The notes beneath the pieces are model-generated. The model saw only the letters and a list, made by a program, of their open reading frames with translations, did no database searches and was not told where the DNA came from. The translations under genes and the position numbers were made by a program. A DNA stretch of 8,353 nt from Deltaproteobacteria bacterium (GTDB lineage Bacteria; Desulfobacterota; Desulfuromonadia; Geobacterales; DSM-12255), in NCBI GenBank assembly GCA_017861215.1, contig JAGFXN010000060.1, forward strand, positions 1-8,353, read 5' to 3'. Below are positions 6,647 through 8,353 of this stretch, piece after piece. Within the stretch, counting starts at the first letter, position 1; each line of letters starts with the position of its first letter.

Positions 6647-6702
6647 TTCCCCGTTCCCCGTTCCCCGTTCCCCGTTCCCCGTTCCTAGAGCCTGGAGCCC
6701 GC
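6647..6702. repeat. Heptamer array, five perfect TTCCCCG plus three divergent units, between gene 6685-7656 and hldE
   Basis: Five perfect TTCCCCG units span 6647-6681, then TTCCTAG, AGCCTGG and AGCCCGC continue the seven-base register to 6702. The divergent units lie inside the 3' end of the upstream gene and supply its last residues and its TAG stop (6685-6687). The words AGAGCC (6687-6692) and GGAGCC (6694-6699) also occur in the yicC-gmk array, which links the two arrays. Confidence 0.92.
6649..6680 (-). promoter_or_regulatory. Predicted G-quadruplex motif in the hldE leader
   Basis: On the minus (sense) strand there are five GGGG runs, at 6680-6677, 6673-6670, 6666-6663, 6659-6656 and 6652-6649. 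Each pair is separated by the three-base loop AAC. Four or more G4 runs with three-base loops match the strict quadruplex pattern, in both the non-template DNA and the mRNA. The motif starts four bases after the TAG of the preceding gene and ends 27 bases before the hldE ATG, just ahead of its GGAG. Folding is predicted by pattern only. Confidence 0.7.
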
Positions 6703-7656
6703 TTTTCCCCGCCCCAGCCTGTCAAGAATTCCCGCGGCCAGCAGCGGGATCATGATCTCGTGATGACCGGTAACGGTATACCCCTGGCTGTGGCCGGAGG
6801 TCGGCCGCTTCACCACGTTCTGCAGTGGACGGTAATGCTGCTGCATATCAAAATTGGCGGTAGTGAAGTTGTCGACATGATGGCCGAGATTCTGGGCAAT
6901 GGAAAGCGCCTTCAGAAAAACCTCCGGCAGGATGACCGCACTGCCGATATTGAGATAGACACCGCCGTCGCCCAGCTCGCTGACGATCGAGGTAAATAGC
7001 CGGAAATCGCGGAAGGAGGCCTCGCCAAGCACGGCGCCGTCCGCATCAGGGTGCTGATGGATGATATCGTTACCGATGGCGACATGGACAGTGACCGGGA
7101 TGTTCCGCGCCGCGCAGAGCGCCAGCAGGCTGTACTCCTTGAAAGGGTTGCCGTTCTGCAGGATGAAGCGGCCGACCGCCTCGCCATAGCCGCAGCCGGC
7201 AGCGATCCCCTCGCGCAGCGCCCGGTTGATGTCCCGTCCGGTCTCCTCCGCCATGCCGAAGGTGCCGCAGTGCAGCACGGCGCCGACATCTTCGCTGGTC
7301 GCGGCGATCAGGGAGAGTTCGTAATCATGAACGGAACCGGAACCGTTCAGGGCAAAAGCGGTGACAACATCGGCATCCACCAGGCTCTTCAGCACCGGCT
7401 GCAGGCCGCACTTGATCACGTGGCCGCCCATGGCCAGCACCACCGGCTTCCCCTTTTCCCGGGCGGCAACAATGGCATCGATAACCCGGTTGAGGGCTTC
7501 AGCGCCGAGCTGTGCCGGCATGGCCGCCAGCAGGTCCGCCACCGACATGCCGGCGGCAACAGGCCCGGCCCCGTCACGCGGCATCTCCATCTTGTTGCGG
7601 CGCTCAGCCAGAGGATAGGTGGTAACCTTCGACAGGTCTGTCATGAAATATTGCAT
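6685..7656 (-). CDS. Uncharacterised conserved protein, possibly deoxyhypusine-synthase-like fold
   Basis: I cannot assign a function. The 323 residues have no signal peptide or membrane segment, so the protein is probably cytosolic. Distinctive stretches are GGHVIKCG (77-84), NGSGSVHDYE (104-113), FGMAEETG (133-140), IPVTVHVAIGNDIIHQHP (186-203), GGVYLNIGSAVILPEVFLKA (231-250), FTTANFD (264-270) and TGHHEIMIPLLAA (296-308). Several recall deoxyhypusine synthase in order and spacing, suggesting a related NAD-binding alpha/beta fold, but that is alignment by eye. The usual catalytic lysine before the final helix appears to be absent (Thr294 by my alignment). Its place between a UDP-glucuronate epimerase and hldE suggests a role in envelope sugar metabolism. 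The ATG at 7656 is chosen for its upstream AAGGTGAG; the frame is open to an ATG at 7707, which would overlap the previous gene. Its last residues and TAG stop fall within a heptamer repeat. Confidence 0.85.
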   Translation of the reverse strand: MQYFMTDLSKVTTYPLAERRNKMEMPRDGAGPVAAGMSVADLLAAMPAQLGAEALNRVIDAIVAAREKGKPVVLAMGGHVIKCGLQPVLKSLVDADVVTAFALNGSGSVHDYELSLIAATSEDVGAVLHCGTFGMAEETGRDINRALREGIAAGCGYGEAVGRFILQNGNPFKEYSLLALCAARNIPVTVHVAIGNDIIHQHPDADGAVLGEASFRDFRLFTSIVSELGDGGVYLNIGSAVILPEVFLKALSIAQNLGHHVDNFTTANFDMQQHYRPLQNVVKRPTSGHSQGYTVTGHHEIMIPLLAAGILDRLGRGKAGSRL

Positions 7657-7659
7657 GGT

Positions 7660-7667
7660 CTCACCTT
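7660..7667 (-). promoter_or_regulatory. Ribosome-binding site deciding the start of gene 6685-7656
   Basis: The sense-strand AAGGTGAG lies between the epimerase stop codon and the ATG at 7656, with AAGG seven bases before the ATG. The in-frame ATGs further upstream (7707 and 7680) lie inside or across the end of the epimerase gene and have no comparable site. Confidence 0.7.
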
Positions 7668-7672
7668 TCGCT

Positions 7673-8353
7673 TCAGACATGGTAGAATGACCGGTACCAG
7701 TCGACAAACCGTGCTATGCCGGTTTCAATGGTCGTCGCCGGCTGAAAGCCGACCGCAGCGGCAAGATCATCTATATCGGCAGCCGTGGCCGGCAGGTCGC
7801 CGGCCTGCAGCGGCAGCATGTTTTTCAGCGCCTTTTTCCCCAGACACTCCTCCAGAACCTCGATGAAACGGAGCAGCTCCACCGGCCGGTTGTTGCCGAT
7901 ATTATACAGCCGGTAGGGAGCAAAGCTGGCTGCCGGATCAGGAGCGTTCCCCGACCAGGCGGCATCCGGCGCGGGCACCTTGTCCATCACCCGCGCCACC
8001 CCTTCGACAATATCATCGATGTAGGTAAAGTCCCGCTGCATCCTGCCGTTATTGAAAACATCGATCGGCTTCCCTTCCAGAATGGCTTTGGTAAACAGAA
8101 AGAGGGCCATATCGGGCCGGCCCCACGGGCCATAGACGGTAAAGAAACGCAGACCGGTCGTCGGCAGGCTGTACAGGGCGGAATAGGCATGGGCCATCAG
8201 CTCGTTGGCTTTTTTTGTGGCCGCATACAGGGAGACCGGGTGATCCACATTCTGGTGGACTGAATAGGGCATGGCCGTATTTGCCCCGTAGACAGAACTT
8301 GAGGAAGCATAGACAAGATGTCCGACCCTGGCGTGACGGCATCCCTCCAGAAT
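7673..8353 (-). CDS. UDP-glucuronate 4-epimerase, C-terminal part (5' end beyond window)
   Basis: The gene is cut by the window edge: 226 codons and the stop are present and the frame is open to 8353. Roughly the first third, with the NAD-binding GxxGxxG, is missing. The enzyme would convert UDP-glucuronate to UDP-galacturonate for LPS or capsule. Numbering from the edge, the catalytic Ser region SSSSVYG is at 17-23 and the Tyr/Lys pair YAATK at 43-47. The class-typical FFTVYGPWGRPDMA is at 70-83 and RMQRDFTYIDDIVEGV at 104-119. The late stretch AAWSGNAPDP, then YNIGNNRPVELL and NMLPLQAGDLPAT, is characteristic of the CapI/LpsL-type epimerases rather than GalE. An internal Met at 8272 is not the start, because conserved sequence continues upstream of it. 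The next gene begins 16 bases after its TGA. Confidence 0.95.
   Translation of the reverse strand: MLEGCRHARVGHLVYASSSSVYGANTAMPYSVHQNVDHPVSLYAATKKANELMAHAYSALYSLPTTGLRFFTVYGPWGRPDMALFLFTKAILEGKPIDVFNNGRMQRDFTYIDDIVEGVARVMDKVPAPDAAWSGNAPDPAASFAPYRLYNIGNNRPVELLRFIEVLEECLGKKALKNMLPLQAGDLPATAADIDDLAAAVGFQPATTIETGIARFVDWYRSFYHV

Noticed and set aside
7657..7707. Longer form of the uncharacterised protein starting at ATG 7707 or 7680
   Set aside because: These starts overlap the end of the epimerase and lack a ribosome-binding site, while ATG 7656 has AAGGTGAG just upstream.
8270..8353. Epimerase starting at the Met at 8272
   Set aside because: The frame continues upstream to the window edge with conserved epimerase sequence (HLVYASSSSVYG), so this Met is internal and the gene is truncated by the window.
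1..8353. Phage, transposon, defence or other mobile system
   Set aside because: All eight genes are core metabolic or envelope genes in compact order. There are no transposase, integrase, toxin-antitoxin or terminal inverted repeats. The only unusual DNA is the three heptamer arrays and the rel-leader hairpin.

Overview
The window is a tightly packed run of eight genes, all on the minus strand, so transcription goes from position 8353 towards position 1. The bases are GC-rich by eye. The gene set is an ADP-heptose enzyme and two nucleotide-sugar epimerases followed by yicC-gmk-rpoZ-rel. With the protein character of the bifunctional Rel, this suggests a Gram-negative deltaproteobacterium, most likely a Geobacter relative (Geobacteraceae/Desulfuromonadales). 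That placement is recognition from memory and was not searched.

Region by region, in transcription order: (1) 8353-7673, the 3' 226 codons of a UDP-glucuronate 4-epimerase cut by the window edge. (2) 7656-6685, a 323-residue protein of unassigned function that faintly resembles the deoxyhypusine synthase fold. (3) 6621-5152, bifunctional HldE for ADP-heptose synthesis. (4) 5143-4157, UDP-glucose 4-epimerase GalE. (5) 4132-3254, the YicC/YloC-family RNase. (6) 3172-2552, guanylate kinase. (7) 2521-2309, RNA polymerase omega. (8) 2244-91, Rel, the (p)ppGpp synthetase/hydrolase. The first four are an envelope/LPS-sugar block. The last four are a nucleotide and stringent-response block. Gaps are short (8-80 bases) and hldE-galE looks translationally coupled, so much of the window may be read as one or a few long messages. 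No operon promoter is visible; it probably lies upstream of 8353.

The unexpected content is in the gaps. Three of them (1-113, 3191-3253, 6647-6702) hold short tandem repeats with the same period of seven bases. In each case the array starts in or exactly at the stop codon of the gene before it. The three have different unit sequences, but two share the words AGAGCC and GGAGCC. The array before hldE places five GGGG runs separated by AAC in the sense strand and RNA, a textbook G-quadruplex motif between the upstream stop codon and the hldE ribosome-binding site. Separately, a strong intrinsic-terminator hairpin with its U-tract ends five bases before the rel start codon, and rel has no visible Shine-Dalgarno sequence. 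This suggests that rel is attenuated relative to rpoZ.

I see no phage, transposon, CRISPR array, tRNA, rRNA or defence locus. No stretch longer than about 115 bases lacks a gene.
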